From Tabrizicola sp. (GTDB taxonomy: Bacteria; Pseudomonadota; Alphaproteobacteria; Rhodobacterales; Rhodobacteraceae): a stretch of 64,000 nucleotides of DNA. Numbering within the stretch: the stretch's first letter is position 1; every line of letters starts with the position of its first letter. The stretch covers positions 37,293 to 101,292 of the forward strand of contig JAEULQ010000114.1 of the NCBI GenBank assembly GCA_016792685.1. Direction: 5' to 3'. Below the pieces are notes generated by a model that was given only the letters and a program-made list of their open reading frames with translations, searched no databases and was not told the origin of the DNA. Positions 26,247 through 35,073 of the stretch are shown piece by piece. Both the position numbers and the translations under genes were made by a program.

Positions 26247-27821
26247 TCAGTCGGGGATGCCAAGCGCATGCAGCGCATTGCGCACCACGGACCTCGTGTC
26301 GGCATTCGCAAAATTCATCGACAGAAAGTACGGTTCCACTGTCGCGTCCGGGCGCAGATTGCGCAGATGCGTCGCCCACCGCTTCGCTTCCTCCGTCTTG
26401 CCCGCTGCGTGGTTTACCACTGCGGGAGATGTCAGGATCAGGTAGTGCACCTGATTGCAGCGCACCGCTATCTGAATCCAATGTTGCGCTTGGTCGAGCT
26501 TGCCATCCACGAAAAAGGACATCGCCTTGAAGGTAAGCATCAGGCCCAGCAGCGGGTCCATCGGGCTCAGGTGTATGGAGGTGTCAAGCCCGGCGTGGGC
26601 CAGGCTCGTGCGACCGGCCAGCATGTCGGTCATTCCGCGCGCATAGTGCCCTTTGACGAAGTTCGGGCTGACTTCGACGGCCCGGTCGTACCAGAAAAGC
26701 CCGTCATCGGGTTTGCCGGAAATCTGATGCACCCGGCCCATGACCATATTGGCAAATGGGTCAAACGGATCGAGCTCGACCGCCCGCTCGGCCATCTTTC
26801 GCATTTCCGCTATGACAGGCGCGGTGTTGCTCGTGAACGCCTGCGACGCCTCTTGTTGCAGGGCAAAGGCCCGACCTGCGAAGGCGGTCGCAAAGTTGGG
26901 GTCCATAAGGGTAGCGCGTTCGAATAGGCCCTCGGCAATCGTGTTGTCGCGCGCGTTGAAGCGCAGAAGGTGGCTCATCCCCAGATGATAGGCGCCCCAG
27001 GCGTCCAGCATCTCGGTCGACTTGGTCCGCGCCGTCGCGGCTTCGGCCTGTGAAATCTGCAGGTCCAATGCGCCGATCACGGCGGTAGTGATCTCTTGTC
27101 GGGCCAGATGAAGGTCGTCGAGCCTAGGGCTGATCCGGTCGGCCCAAATCACCGAGCCGGATTGTGTCTCGATGAGCGTTACGGTGACGTTCAGCCTTCC
27201 TGCGACGAGTTCCACCCGACCGTTGAGCGCATAGCCCGCGCCAAGCACCCGGCGCAGACCGACAAGGTCAATTCCGTCCTGACGGAAGCGAAAGGTGGAG
27301 TCCCGCGCGACGACGCGCAACCAGCGCATGCGGGCAAGCGAGGTGATGATCTCATCGGCAAGCCCATCTCCGACCTGCATGGCGTCGCTGGCGGCTTGCG
27401 CAAAGGGCAGCACGGCGATTGTAGGTCGCCGGTCGGTCTGTTCGGGCGCAGGCTCAACGGCGCGCACTAGGGTCGTAGCGTCCACCCGGCGGTCCACAGA
27501 GGCCACGAAACGGTGGCCAAGCCCGTGGATGGTGCGGATCATCGTTTGGCGTTCTCCGTCATCGCCGACGGCCTTGCGGGCAAATTTCAACGCTGTCGAA
27601 ACGGCGGCGTCCGAGATGAAGCGCCCGCCCCAAATAACCTCGATCATCTCTTCGCGCGAAACCACGCGGTCGTGGTTTTCGACCAGAAGGCGCAAGATGG
27701 CGAAAGCCTTCGGTTCGAGCCGAACCGTGCCGTCCGGCCCGGTCAGTTCTGCCCGGTCTGGGTAAAGGGAATAGGCGCCGAAGACGTAGTGCATTCCGAC
27801 AACCCCGCCTTTCGATGGCAT
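26247..27821 (-). CDS. Winged-helix DNA-binding protein with FlgO-like and TPR domains (CadC-type regulator)
   Basis: 524 residues. An OmpR/PhoB-type winged helix (about 12-105: FGAYSLYPDRAELTGPDGTVRLEPKAFAILRLLVENHDRVVSREEMIEVIWGG region), then a segment IAVLPFA...DGLADEIITSLARMRWLRVVARDSTF as in adenylate-cyclase-associated regulators, then TPR-like repeats (about 270-500). No membrane segment separates them, unlike CadC. There is no receiver domain, so control must come through the C-terminal domains. Start uncertain: ATG 27821 or ATG 27794. Target genes unknown. Confidence 0.75.
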   Translation of the reverse strand: MPSKGGVVGMHYVFGAYSLYPDRAELTGPDGTVRLEPKAFAILRLLVENHDRVVSREEMIEVIWGGRFISDAAVSTALKFARKAVGDDGERQTMIRTIHGLGHRFVASVDRRVDATTLVRAVEPAPEQTDRRPTIAVLPFAQAASDAMQVGDGLADEIITSLARMRWLRVVARDSTFRFRQDGIDLVGLRRVLGAGYALNGRVELVAGRLNVTVTLIETQSGSVIWADRISPRLDDLHLARQEITTAVIGALDLQISQAEAATARTKSTEMLDAWGAYHLGMSHLLRFNARDNTIAEGLFERATLMDPNFATAFAGRAFALQQEASQAFTSNTAPVIAEMRKMAERAVELDPFDPFANMVMGRVHQISGKPDDGLFWYDRAVEVSPNFVKGHYARGMTDMLAGRTSLAHAGLDTSIHLSPMDPLLGLMLTFKAMSFFVDGKLDQAQHWIQIAVRCNQVHYLILTSPAVVNHAAGKTEEAKRWATHLRNLRPDATVEPYFLSMNFANADTRSVVRNALHALGIPD

Positions 27822-27970
27822 CAGGATTACTCTGCACGTCGGAACATATCAAACGCCAACCGCAGTCTCCGGAGAACCACCAGGTATTCCCCACAAAGCC
27901 CCCAGGCGGCCCTCAAGCACTATCTGACAGTTCCGGCATCCTGAGGTCATAGCAACCGAAGGAGAGCCCG

Positions 27971-28222
27971 ATGAACGACCTTGCCTCAGCCGTGATGCAC
28001 GCCACCCCGTTGCCCTCGTCTGGCGAAGGGTTCATTGAACGCCTCCGCCGCCGCTTTGCCCGGGTCGAGGCCGCGATGGCAGGCCAGTCCCGCCTCGCTG
28101 CGATCCGGCCCGAAACGGAAAGCGATACCGGGCTTTCGGCAGAAGAACTGACAGGTGCCACTTCCTATGACCCTGCCCTGCCCTTCTTCCTGCAATCCGG
28201 GTTCGGTCGTCGCGACGCTTGA
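27971..28222 (+). CDS. Small hypothetical protein
   Basis: 83 residues. Not recognised. AAGGAGAG at 27958-27965 sits an ideal distance before ATG 27971, which is the main support. The middle is basic and helical (FIERLRRRFARVEAAMAGQSRLAAI), and the rest is polar and acidic. No signal peptide or membrane segment. It lies 82 bases upstream of the enolase-family gene on the same strand and may share its transcript. Confidence 0.55.
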   Translation: MNDLASAVMHATPLPSSGEGFIERLRRRFARVEAAMAGQSRLAAIRPETESDTGLSAEELTGATSYDPALPFFLQSGFGRRDA

Positions 28223-28304
28223 CCTGCAATCGCACAATCCTTGTCGCAGGCAGGCAAGACGCCCCGCTTCCCGCATGCGACGTGCAGGGAAAAGTGAGGG
28301 ACAG

Positions 28305-29471
28305 ATGCACATCCGCCAGATCCGCGCCACGCCTGTGAACATCCCGTTCCGCGCGCCTTACAGGTTCTCCTACGGCGCAATCGCCTCGCTGACGAAGACG
28401 GTGATCGAAGTCGAGACCGAAGACGGCGTCATCGGCCTTGGCGAATGCGCAGACGGGGACCGGGCGGCAGACGTCATGGCGATGGGAGCAAAACTGATCG
28501 GCCATGATATCCGAGAGGTCGGCACCGCCGAGGCCAAGGTGGTTCCCGGCATGCGGTATACGCCGTGGGGCAACGTGCTGGCCGCTCGGCGGGTCTTCGG
28601 TGGGATCGAAATGGCAATGTGGGATGCCCGGGGGAAAACCGAAGGCGTGTCCCTTGCCACTCTTCTTGGCGGCGCACGGCGTGACCGGATCGAGTTGACC
28701 GAATATTTCAGCTACCGCTGGCCGGGAATTGACCCTGGCGAGTCCTCTCCCACCGAAGTCGCCCGTTACTGCGCAACAATGATCGAACGCCACGGTTCTA
28801 CCCGGTTCGAAGGCAAGATGGGCACGGTCGACCTTGCCGAAGAGGTCCGGATGGTGGCCGAGGTCCGCGCTGCGATCGGCGAACGGCCCCTGCAACTGGA
28901 CGCCAACGGGGTCTGGACCGTGCCGACCGCCCGCGACGCGCTGCGCCGGGTTGCCGCCTATGACATCGCCTGGTTCGAGGAACCCTGCGAGACCTACGAA
29001 GAGATGGCCCAGCTCCGCCGCTTCTCTGACATTCCGTTTTCGGCCCACAGCATCGATCTGCCCAAGGCCCATGCGCTTGGCTGCCCGGAAGCGATCGTGA
29101 CCAACATCAATGAACATGGCGGCATCGCGCGCACCGTCGCCTTCGTCCGCGCCTGCGAGCTGCTTGGGGTGGGTTTCCGCTTCCACTCGGGTGAAACGGG
29201 TATTGCCTCGGCGGCCTACCTGCAGCTGACTGCCGCACTCGACCATGTCCGCGACCCCAGCCAGACCCTTTTCCACTGGTACGCCGATGATGTCATCGAA
29301 GGTGGTCCGCACCGGCACGAGGGCGGCCACGTCGCTTTGCCCCAGGGCCCAGGTCTTGGCGTCACACTCGACCGAACGGCACTTGAGCGGTGCCACAAGC
29401 GCTATCTCGACGAAGGCCCCTTCCCCGATGGCCGCAAGGGCGGCTATGGCGGGCAGTTCCGCAAGCGTTGA
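28305..29471 (+). CDS. Enolase-superfamily (mandelate racemase/glucarate dehydratase-like) enzyme
   Basis: 388 residues. Capping domain, then a barrel with the enolase-superfamily metal ligands: D in LQLDANGVW, E in WFEEPC and probably N in IVTNINEHGG. A basic lysine is in RFEGKMG and a histidine in FRFHSGETGI. This set fits the glucarate-dehydratase subgroup of acid-sugar dehydratases, but the protein is shorter than classical glucarate dehydratase (about 445). ATG 28305 follows GAGGGAC. psuK starts right after its stop. Substrate unknown. Confidence 0.8.
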   Translation: MHIRQIRATPVNIPFRAPYRFSYGAIASLTKTVIEVETEDGVIGLGECADGDRAADVMAMGAKLIGHDIREVGTAEAKVVPGMRYTPWGNVLAARRVFGGIEMAMWDARGKTEGVSLATLLGGARRDRIELTEYFSYRWPGIDPGESSPTEVARYCATMIERHGSTRFEGKMGTVDLAEEVRMVAEVRAAIGERPLQLDANGVWTVPTARDALRRVAAYDIAWFEEPCETYEEMAQLRRFSDIPFSAHSIDLPKAHALGCPEAIVTNINEHGGIARTVAFVRACELLGVGFRFHSGETGIASAAYLQLTAALDHVRDPSQTLFHWYADDVIEGGPHRHEGGHVALPQGPGLGVTLDRTALERCHKRYLDEGPFPDGRKGGYGGQFRKR

Positions 29472-29510
29472 ATGGTTGACCCTGCGCTGCGGAAATCAGA
29501 TGAAGGCGGC

Positions 29511-30401
29511 ATGACGCCAGACATCCTTTGCATCGGCTCGGTCCTGTGGGACATCATCGGCCGCTCGCCCACCTCCATGCGACTTGGCTCGGACGTGCCG
29601 GGTCGGATCACCCGCCTGCCTGGCGGCGTGGCGATGAACATCGCCATGACGCTTCGTCGCTTCGGGATGACCCCTGCCATCCTCACGGCCATTGGGCGGG
29701 ACCCAGAAGGCGATGAGCTTGTCGCGGCCTGTGACCGGCTGGGTCTGGTGACAAGCACCGTTTACCGGTCTGACGACCTGCCGACTGACCGCTACATGGC
29801 TGTCGAAGGCGCAAACGGGCTGATCGCCGCCATTGCCGACGCGCATTCGCTCGAGGCGGCGGGTGACAAGATCCTGCGGCCGCTCGCAGACGGCCGGATG
29901 GGGACGGTCGAAACCCCTTGGGCTGGCCCGATCGCGCTGGACGGAAACCTCACCGAAGGGCTTTTGGCGGAAATCGCCACCTCCCCGCTCTTTGCCGCCG
30001 CCGACCTGCGCGTGGCGCCTGCGTCGCCCGGCAAGGCGGGGCGGCTGCTCCCCCTGCTTTCGCATCCCTCGGCCACGCTTTACGTCAACCTCGAAGAGGC
30101 CAATATCCTCGCCCGGTCCGAATGCAGGACCGCAGGAACGGCGGCCGAGGCATTGCTGGCGCGGGGTGCGGGCCAGGTTCTGGTCACGAACGGTGGCAAG
30201 CCCGCTGCCGAGGGGCGTCGCGATCGGGGTGTCATCGAAGGCCAGCCGCCCCAGGTCCTGGTGACCCGTGTCACCGGAGCAGGCGATACATTCATGGCAG
30301 CGCATCTTGTGGCCGAACGCCGTGGCGCCAATCGGCAAGAGGCGCTGGACGAGGCCCTCCGTGCGGCCGCAACCTATGTTTCCGGAGATATCGGCTCATG
30401 A
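29511..30401 (+). CDS. psuK: Pseudouridine kinase (PfkB family)
   Basis: 296 residues. PfkB carbohydrate kinase: ILCIGSVLWDIIGRS at the N-terminus, LPGGVAMNIAMTLRRFG, and the anion-hole motif VTRVTGAGDTFMAAHL with the catalytic aspartate. The kinase call as psuK rests on the direct overlap with psuG. It phosphorylates pseudouridine to the 5'-phosphate. ATG 29511 is chosen from the family start and an AAGG site; an in-frame ATG at 29472, touching the previous stop, would add 13 residues. ATGA overlap with psuG. Confidence 0.85.
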   Translation: MTPDILCIGSVLWDIIGRSPTSMRLGSDVPGRITRLPGGVAMNIAMTLRRFGMTPAILTAIGRDPEGDELVAACDRLGLVTSTVYRSDDLPTDRYMAVEGANGLIAAIADAHSLEAAGDKILRPLADGRMGTVETPWAGPIALDGNLTEGLLAEIATSPLFAAADLRVAPASPGKAGRLLPLLSHPSATLYVNLEEANILARSECRTAGTAAEALLARGAGQVLVTNGGKPAAEGRRDRGVIEGQPPQVLVTRVTGAGDTFMAAHLVAERRGANRQEALDEALRAAATYVSGDIGS

Positions 30402-31321
30402 CTTTGCCCCTGGTCCTTTCGCCCGAAGTGGCGACCGCGCGTTCCAACGGCACTCCAATCGTTGCGCTAGAAAGCACAATCATTACCCATGGCATGCCAT
30501 TCCCGCAGAATGTGGAAACAGCAAAGCGGGTGGAGGCCGAGATCAGGGCCCATGGCGCAGTGCCAGCAACCATCGCCATCATGGACCACCACATCCACGT
30601 CGGCCTGACCGAAGCCGAGCTTGACCGGCTGGGCCAGGCGAAGGGCGTGGCAAAGCTTTCACGCGCCGACCTTGCGGCCTGCCTGGCCACCGGGGGAATG
30701 GGGGCCACGACAGTTGCTGCGACGATGATCTGCGCGAAACTCGCCGGCATCGAAGTCTTTGCCACTGGCGGCATTGGCGGCGTTCATCGCGGGGCCGAGA
30801 CGAGCTTTGACATCTCGGCCGACCTGCCGGAACTGGCACAGACCGCCGTGACCGTGATTGCGGCAGGGGCAAAGGCGATCCTCGATCTGCCGAAGACGCT
30901 GGAATACCTGGAAACCCAGGGCGTTCCGGTCATCGCCTATGGACAGGACGATTTCCCGGCCTTCTGGTCGCGCTCCTCGGGGTTGAAGGCGCCCATTCGC
31001 ATGGATGCAGCAGGCGACATCGCCGCCGCCCATATCTTGCGGGGCCAGCTGGGGCTGCCCGGCGGGCAGTTGGTCGCGAACCCGATCCCCGTCGCCGACG
31101 AGATCCCACGGGACGAGATCATGCCGCATGTCGAGGCAGCGCTGGCTGAAGTTGCCTCGGGTCGGGTCGCGGCCAAGGCGGTCACGCCTTTCCTGCTCCA
31201 GCGCATCTTCGAGTTGACGTCAGGCCGGTCGCTGCAGTCAAACATCGCCCTGGTTCTCAACAATGCGCGACTCGGCGCGGAAATCGCCCGGGAAATCGCC
31301 TCCCGGCGCAAGGAATCCTGA
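30398..31321 (+). CDS. psuG: Pseudouridine-5'-phosphate glycosidase
   Basis: 307 residues. Highly typical PsuG: VALESTIITHGMPFPQNVETA, GVAKLSRADLAACLATGGMGATTVAATMICAKLAGIEVFATGGIGGVHRGA and PIRMDAAGDIAAAH. It cleaves pseudouridine 5'-phosphate to uracil and ribose 5-phosphate. ATG 30398 overlaps the psuK stop by ATGA. A hairpin with CCTT/AAGG and a CCCC/GGGG base follows at 31325-31344, without a T-tract. No nucleoside transporter gene is adjacent. Confidence 0.95.
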   Translation: MTLPLVLSPEVATARSNGTPIVALESTIITHGMPFPQNVETAKRVEAEIRAHGAVPATIAIMDHHIHVGLTEAELDRLGQAKGVAKLSRADLAACLATGGMGATTVAATMICAKLAGIEVFATGGIGGVHRGAETSFDISADLPELAQTAVTVIAAGAKAILDLPKTLEYLETQGVPVIAYGQDDFPAFWSRSSGLKAPIRMDAAGDIAAAHILRGQLGLPGGQLVANPIPVADEIPRDEIMPHVEAALAEVASGRVAAKAVTPFLLQRIFELTSGRSLQSNIALVLNNARLGAEIAREIASRRKES

Positions 31322-31393
31322 CAGCCCCCCTTTGCAAGGAGGGGGTCGACCCATAGATTGCGCGCAAGCCAAACCGTGCTTGCCGGAGCCTGA

Positions 31394-32074
31394 ATGACCG
31401 ATCCCAACCTGCCCCGCCGCCGCGGTATCCTGGCAAGCCTGCGCGCAAGTTTCCTTACTGGCCTCGTCGTCGTCCTGCCCGTCGGGCTGACCGCCTACTT
31501 CGCCTGGACGCTGGTAGGATGGATCGACGCCTGGATCCTGCCCCTGATCCCCTCGGCCTATCAGCCTGAGGCGCTGGTCGAACACTTCTTCGGGCAAGAC
31601 GCCAATTTCCCGGTGAGGGGGGTGGGCGTTCTGGTCTTCCTCATCTTCACGATCATGATCGGCTGGCTTGCCAAGGGCCTCTTTGGCCGTTCTCTGATCC
31701 GGATGGGTGAAGAGATGGTCGACCGTATGCCGATCATCCGGTCGATCTATGGCGGCATCAAGCAGGTGGCCGAGACCTTCTTCAACAAGACCGAGAAGAG
31801 CTTTGACCAGGTCTGCCTTTTGGAGTTTCCGCGCCCGGGCACCTGGGCACTTGGCTTCATCTCGACGCGACCCAAGGGCGAGCTGGCGCAGCGGCTTGCG
31901 GCGCTGGGGCCGGATTATTCGGCCGTCTTCGTTGGCCTGACGCCATTCACCTCGGGCATGCTTCTGTTTGTGCCGACCAAGGATCTCGTGATCATGGACA
32001 TGAAGATCGACGATGCGGCCAAGCTTATCGTGTCAGGCGGTCTGGTCTATCCGCTGCCGAAAGAGCAGCTCTAA
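31394..32074 (+). CDS. DUF502 family membrane protein
   Basis: 226 residues. Two hydrophobic segments (about 15-42 and 75-95) flank a periplasmic-side loop, then a soluble C-terminal domain with MPIIRSIYGGIKQVAETFFN and FVGLTPFTSGMLLFVPTKDLVIMDM, the DUF502 hallmarks. Function not established. The stop codon overlaps the convergent bdhA stop within CTAA. Confidence 0.88.
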   Translation: MTDPNLPRRRGILASLRASFLTGLVVVLPVGLTAYFAWTLVGWIDAWILPLIPSAYQPEALVEHFFGQDANFPVRGVGVLVFLIFTIMIGWLAKGLFGRSLIRMGEEMVDRMPIIRSIYGGIKQVAETFFNKTEKSFDQVCLLEFPRPGTWALGFISTRPKGELAQRLAALGPDYSAVFVGLTPFTSGMLLFVPTKDLVIMDMKIDDAAKLIVSGGLVYPLPKEQL

Positions 32075-32844
32075 AGCGCCGTCCATCCACCATCGACCGA
32101 GATCGTCGTGCCCGTCACCTGATCCGCGGCAGCACTGCACAGATAGACCGCCGTGCCGCCGATCTGTTCGACGGTCGCGAACTGGCGCGAGGGTTGGCGG
32201 AGCAGCATGACGTCACGGATGACCGTCTCGCGGTCCATCTTGTGCACGGCCATCTGTTCGGGGATCTGGGCCTCGACCAATGGTGTGAGGACATAGCCCG
32301 GGCAGATGGCATTGCAGGTGATCCCCTGCCCTGCGGTCTCCAGCGCGACGGTCTTCGACAGACCGACGATTCCGTGCTTTGCGGCGATGTAGGCGCTCTT
32401 GTAAGGGCTGGCCGTAAGGCCGTGGGCCGAAGCGATGTTGACCACCCTGCCCCAACCCTTCGCTCTCATGCCGGGCAACGCAGCAGCGGTCGTGTGGAAG
32501 GCCGAGGTCAGGTTGATCGCCAGAATCGCATCCCATTTCTCGACCGGGAATTCATCAATCGGCGCGACGAACTGGATTCCCGCGTTGTTCACCAGGATGT
32601 CGCATCCGCCTGCCTTCTCGATCAGGGCACGGCATTCGCTGCCCTTCGACATGTCGGCCGGGATGTAGCGCGCGGCAACCTTGTGGCGGGCGCCAAGGTC
32701 GCTTGCAAGGGCATGGTCTTCGGGCCGGTCGGTGAAGCTGTTCAGAATCACCTCGGCCCCCGCTGCGGCCAGGGCCTCGGCGACGCCCAGACCTATTCCG
32801 GAATTCGATCCCGTGATGACGGCACGTTTGCCTGCAAGTGTCAT
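32071..32844 (-). CDS. bdhA: 3-Hydroxybutyrate dehydrogenase (SDR family)
   Basis: 257 residues. Short-chain dehydrogenase with ITGSNSGIGLGVAEAL, NNAGIQFVAPIDEFPVEKWDAILAINLTSAFH, the catalytic S-Y-K set (IASAHGLTASPYKSAYIAAKHG) and the C-terminal QVTGTTISVDGGWTAL. The sequence QIPEQMA and the length match D-beta-hydroxybutyrate dehydrogenases of polyhydroxybutyrate turnover. ATG 32844 with GGGGA upstream is preferred over 32895. Confidence 0.87.
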   Translation of the reverse strand: MTLAGKRAVITGSNSGIGLGVAEALAAAGAEVILNSFTDRPEDHALASDLGARHKVAARYIPADMSKGSECRALIEKAGGCDILVNNAGIQFVAPIDEFPVEKWDAILAINLTSAFHTTAAALPGMRAKGWGRVVNIASAHGLTASPYKSAYIAAKHGIVGLSKTVALETAGQGITCNAICPGYVLTPLVEAQIPEQMAVHKMDRETVIRDVMLLRQPSRQFATVEQIGGTAVYLCSAAADQVTGTTISVDGGWTAL

Positions 32845-32912
32845 GGCCCATCCCCAATGCTGCAACCGCGAAAGAATGCCACGCGAAGCGGCCAAGGGGA
32901 AGCGCTGGACAG

Positions 32913-32992
32913 CAAAGAAAAAAACGCCGGCGCAAGGCCGGCGTTAAGTCTTTGAGGCAGGTTTCATACAGGCAAGAAACCTATCGAGCAGT
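32913..32992 (-). ncRNA. Predicted small RNA of about 80 nucleotides
   Basis: On the minus strand a TTGGCC-N17-TATACA promoter (33027-32999) precedes a short transcript with two hairpins. The first has stem AGGTTTC/GAAACCT (32982-32959) and a ten-base loop, and is followed by a single-stranded stretch. The second is a nine-pair GC stem (32945-32923) with a run of T residues after it, a textbook terminator. No minus-strand gene lies upstream that would need this terminator, and no open frame of note exists. The geometry is that of an independent trans-acting RNA. I do not recognise its family. Confidence 0.6.
32914..32945 (-). terminator. Rho-independent terminator of the predicted small RNA
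   Basis: AACGCCGGC/GCCGGCGTT stem with a five-base loop and T5-C-T3 downstream on the minus strand. It points leftward toward the 5' end of bdhA, so it also insulates bdhA from upstream transcription. Confidence 0.8.
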
Positions 32993-32998
32993 AAGCTC

Positions 32999-33027
32999 TG
33001 TATAATCTTCTCTCCGCCGATGGCCAA
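32999..33027 (-). promoter_or_regulatory. Promoter of the predicted small RNA
   Basis: TTGGCC (33027-33022), a 17-base spacer and TATACA (33004-32999) on the minus strand. The predicted start is near 32992. Only 9 bases separate it from the divergent -35 element at 33037. Confidence 0.6.
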
Positions 33028-33036
33028 GCTAAAAGT

Positions 33037-33065
33037 TTGAATTGCCACGATGACCGCCGTAGTCT
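33037..33065 (+). promoter_or_regulatory. Promoter of the peptide-binding protein gene
   Basis: TTGAAT (33037-33042), a 17-base spacer and TAGTCT (33060-33065). A start near 33072 would give a leader of about 33 bases. Back to back with the small RNA promoter. Confidence 0.5.
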
Positions 33066-33104
33066 GGCGCCAACACAACCATAGAGGATGGGGGGCGAAG
33101 GCCG

Positions 33105-34925
33105 ATGAACACGGAACGCTACAGGTACCTGCGCGGCTTGGGGATGGCGGTCGTCATTTCCCTTGGGGCCACTTGGGCGCATGCTGAACCGCAGCATGGC
33201 ATAGCTATGTATGGCGAGCCTGCCCTCCCCCCGGATTTTGTGTCTCTTCCCCAAGCCAATCCGGATGCACCCAAGGGAGGAAGCTTTCGCTGGGGCGAGT
33301 CGGGCAGCTTTGACAGTCTGAACCCCTATGTCACCAAAGGCCGCAGTGCGACGGGCATCTCTACCCTGACGGTCGAGACCCTGATGGGCCGGAATTATGA
33401 TGAAGCCTTCTCGCTTTACGGCCTTCTTGCCGAATCAATCGATACTGATGACGCCCGCACCTACGTCGAGTTCACCCTTCGCGCCGAGGCCCGATTCTCG
33501 GACGGCAGCCCGGTCACGGTCGAGGATGTCATGTGGTCGATGGAGACCCTCGGCACAGTCGGCAACCCGCGCTACCATGCGGCCTGGAAGAAGATCGCCA
33601 CGATGGAGAAGACCGGCGAACGCTCGGTCCGCTTCACCTTCAATGTCGAGGATCGCGAACTGCCGCTGATCCTTGGCCTGCGCCCGATCCTCAAGAAGGC
33701 ACAATGGGAGGGCAAGGATTTTGCCGAGGCCACGCTGGAGGCGCCAATCGGTTCGGGGCCCTATGTGCTGGACAAGTCCGAGACCGGCGTCTTTGTCAGC
33801 TTCAAGCGCAATCCGGACTGGTGGGGAAAGGACCTGCCCTTCAACCGCGGCCAGTGGAACTTTGACGAGATCCGCTACGACTATTACGCCAATCCGCAAG
33901 CGATCTTCGAGGCATTCAAGGCCGGCAATGTCTCGGCCTACCGCGAGGCAAACGTGTCGAAGTGGCTGTCGTCCTATGACTTCCCGTCGGTTCAGTCGGG
34001 CGACGTGATCAAGGCCGAAATCCCGCATGGCCGCCCCTCGGGCATCGAGGGCCTTGTGTTCAACACCCGCAAGCCGATCTTTGCCGACTGGCGCGTCCGC
34101 GAGGCACTGATCCTGGCCTTCAACTTCGAATTCATCAACCAGACCCTGAATGGCGGGCTTCTGCCCCGGATCCCGTCCTATTTCGGCAATTCCTTCCTGG
34201 GGATGGAACCGGGAAAGCCGGCGGAGGGTCGCGAACTCGCGCTGCTGGATCCGTTCAAGGCAGAGCTTCCGCCCGGCGCAATCGAGGGCTATGCCCTGCC
34301 CGTCTCGGAAGGCGACCAGGCAAACCGCAAGAACATCCGCGCGGCCGCCGGTTTGTTGGAAGAAGCCGGGTGGACGGTCGGGGACGACGGCGTCCTGAAG
34401 AATGCCAAGGGTGAGGCGTTCACCTTCGAGATCCTTCTGGTCACCGGCCAGGACGAGATGGCCTCGGTCGCCGAGGTCTATATCGAGGCGCTGAAGGCCC
34501 TGGGCATCACGGCGACTTTGAACAAGATCGATGACGCCCAGTACAAGGAGCGGACCACGGCCTACGACTTCGACATGACCCACTACATCCGGTCCCTGTC
34601 GCTGTCGCCCGGCAACGAACAGCTTCTCTACTGGGGGGCGGCTGGGGTGACGGAACCCGGAACGCGGAACTGGATGGGGGTAAACTCGCCCGCGATCGAG
34701 GCGATGATCGCCGCCATGCTGAAAGCTCCCGACACGACCGAATTCACGGCAGCCACCCGCGCGCTTGACCGGGTCCTGACCTCGGGTCGCTATGTGATCC
34801 CGATCTGGTATTCGGATCTTTCACGCTTGGCATATTCGGCCGATCTGAAGTATCCCGAGAAACTGCCGCTATATGGGGACTGGACGGGTTTCCTTCCGGA
34901 TACCTGGTGGTACGAGGCAAAATAG
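33105..34925 (+). CDS. Periplasmic peptide/oligopeptide-binding protein (family 5, YejA-like)
   Basis: 606 residues. Signal peptide with a basic N-terminus and cleavage after WAHA (about residue 27), then an SBP family 5 fold: LYGLLAESIDT, ARFSDGSPVTVEDVMWSM, GSGPYVLDKSETGVFVSFKRNPDWWGKDLPFNRGQWN region, and a C-terminal WYSDLSRLAYS. The GQWNFDEIRYDYY stretch resembles YejA, which binds peptides for an ABC importer. No permease or ATPase gene is adjacent, so the partners must be elsewhere. GAAGG lies before ATG 33105. Confidence 0.88.
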   Translation: MNTERYRYLRGLGMAVVISLGATWAHAEPQHGIAMYGEPALPPDFVSLPQANPDAPKGGSFRWGESGSFDSLNPYVTKGRSATGISTLTVETLMGRNYDEAFSLYGLLAESIDTDDARTYVEFTLRAEARFSDGSPVTVEDVMWSMETLGTVGNPRYHAAWKKIATMEKTGERSVRFTFNVEDRELPLILGLRPILKKAQWEGKDFAEATLEAPIGSGPYVLDKSETGVFVSFKRNPDWWGKDLPFNRGQWNFDEIRYDYYANPQAIFEAFKAGNVSAYREANVSKWLSSYDFPSVQSGDVIKAEIPHGRPSGIEGLVFNTRKPIFADWRVREALILAFNFEFINQTLNGGLLPRIPSYFGNSFLGMEPGKPAEGRELALLDPFKAELPPGAIEGYALPVSEGDQANRKNIRAAAGLLEEAGWTVGDDGVLKNAKGEAFTFEILLVTGQDEMASVAEVYIEALKALGITATLNKIDDAQYKERTTAYDFDMTHYIRSLSLSPGNEQLLYWGAAGVTEPGTRNWMGVNSPAIEAMIAAMLKAPDTTEFTAATRALDRVLTSGRYVIPIWYSDLSRLAYSADLKYPEKLPLYGDWTGFLPDTWWYEAK

Positions 34926-34941
34926 AAACGAGGCGAAGAGC

Positions 34942-35058
34942 ATGAAGAAGATCATCCTTCTGGCCGCTGCGCTGGCGGTCCTTGCCGGTTGCAACACCAT
35001 TGCCGGCGTCGGTGAAGATGTCTCCGGCGGTGCCCGCACCGTGCAGGAGATGTTCTGA
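34942..35058 (+). CDS. Entericidin A/B family lipoprotein
   Basis: 38 residues. Signal peptide MKKIILLAAALAVLAGC with lipobox LAGC and cysteine 17, followed by NTIAGVGEDVSGG, the entericidin signature. These small lipoproteins are found in the envelope and linked to stress or toxin-antidote behaviour in enteric bacteria; their role here is unknown. GAGGCGAAGAG precedes ATG 34942. It lies 16 bases after the peptide-binding protein and is probably co-transcribed. Confidence 0.9.
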   Translation: MKKIILLAAALAVLAGCNTIAGVGEDVSGGARTVQEMF

Positions 35059-35073
35059 GGCGAATGGTAGCGC

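Noticed and set aside
31325-31344. Hairpin after psuG as a terminator
   Set aside because: The stem is interrupted by a bulge and no T-run follows; read-through into the DUF502 gene is just as likely.
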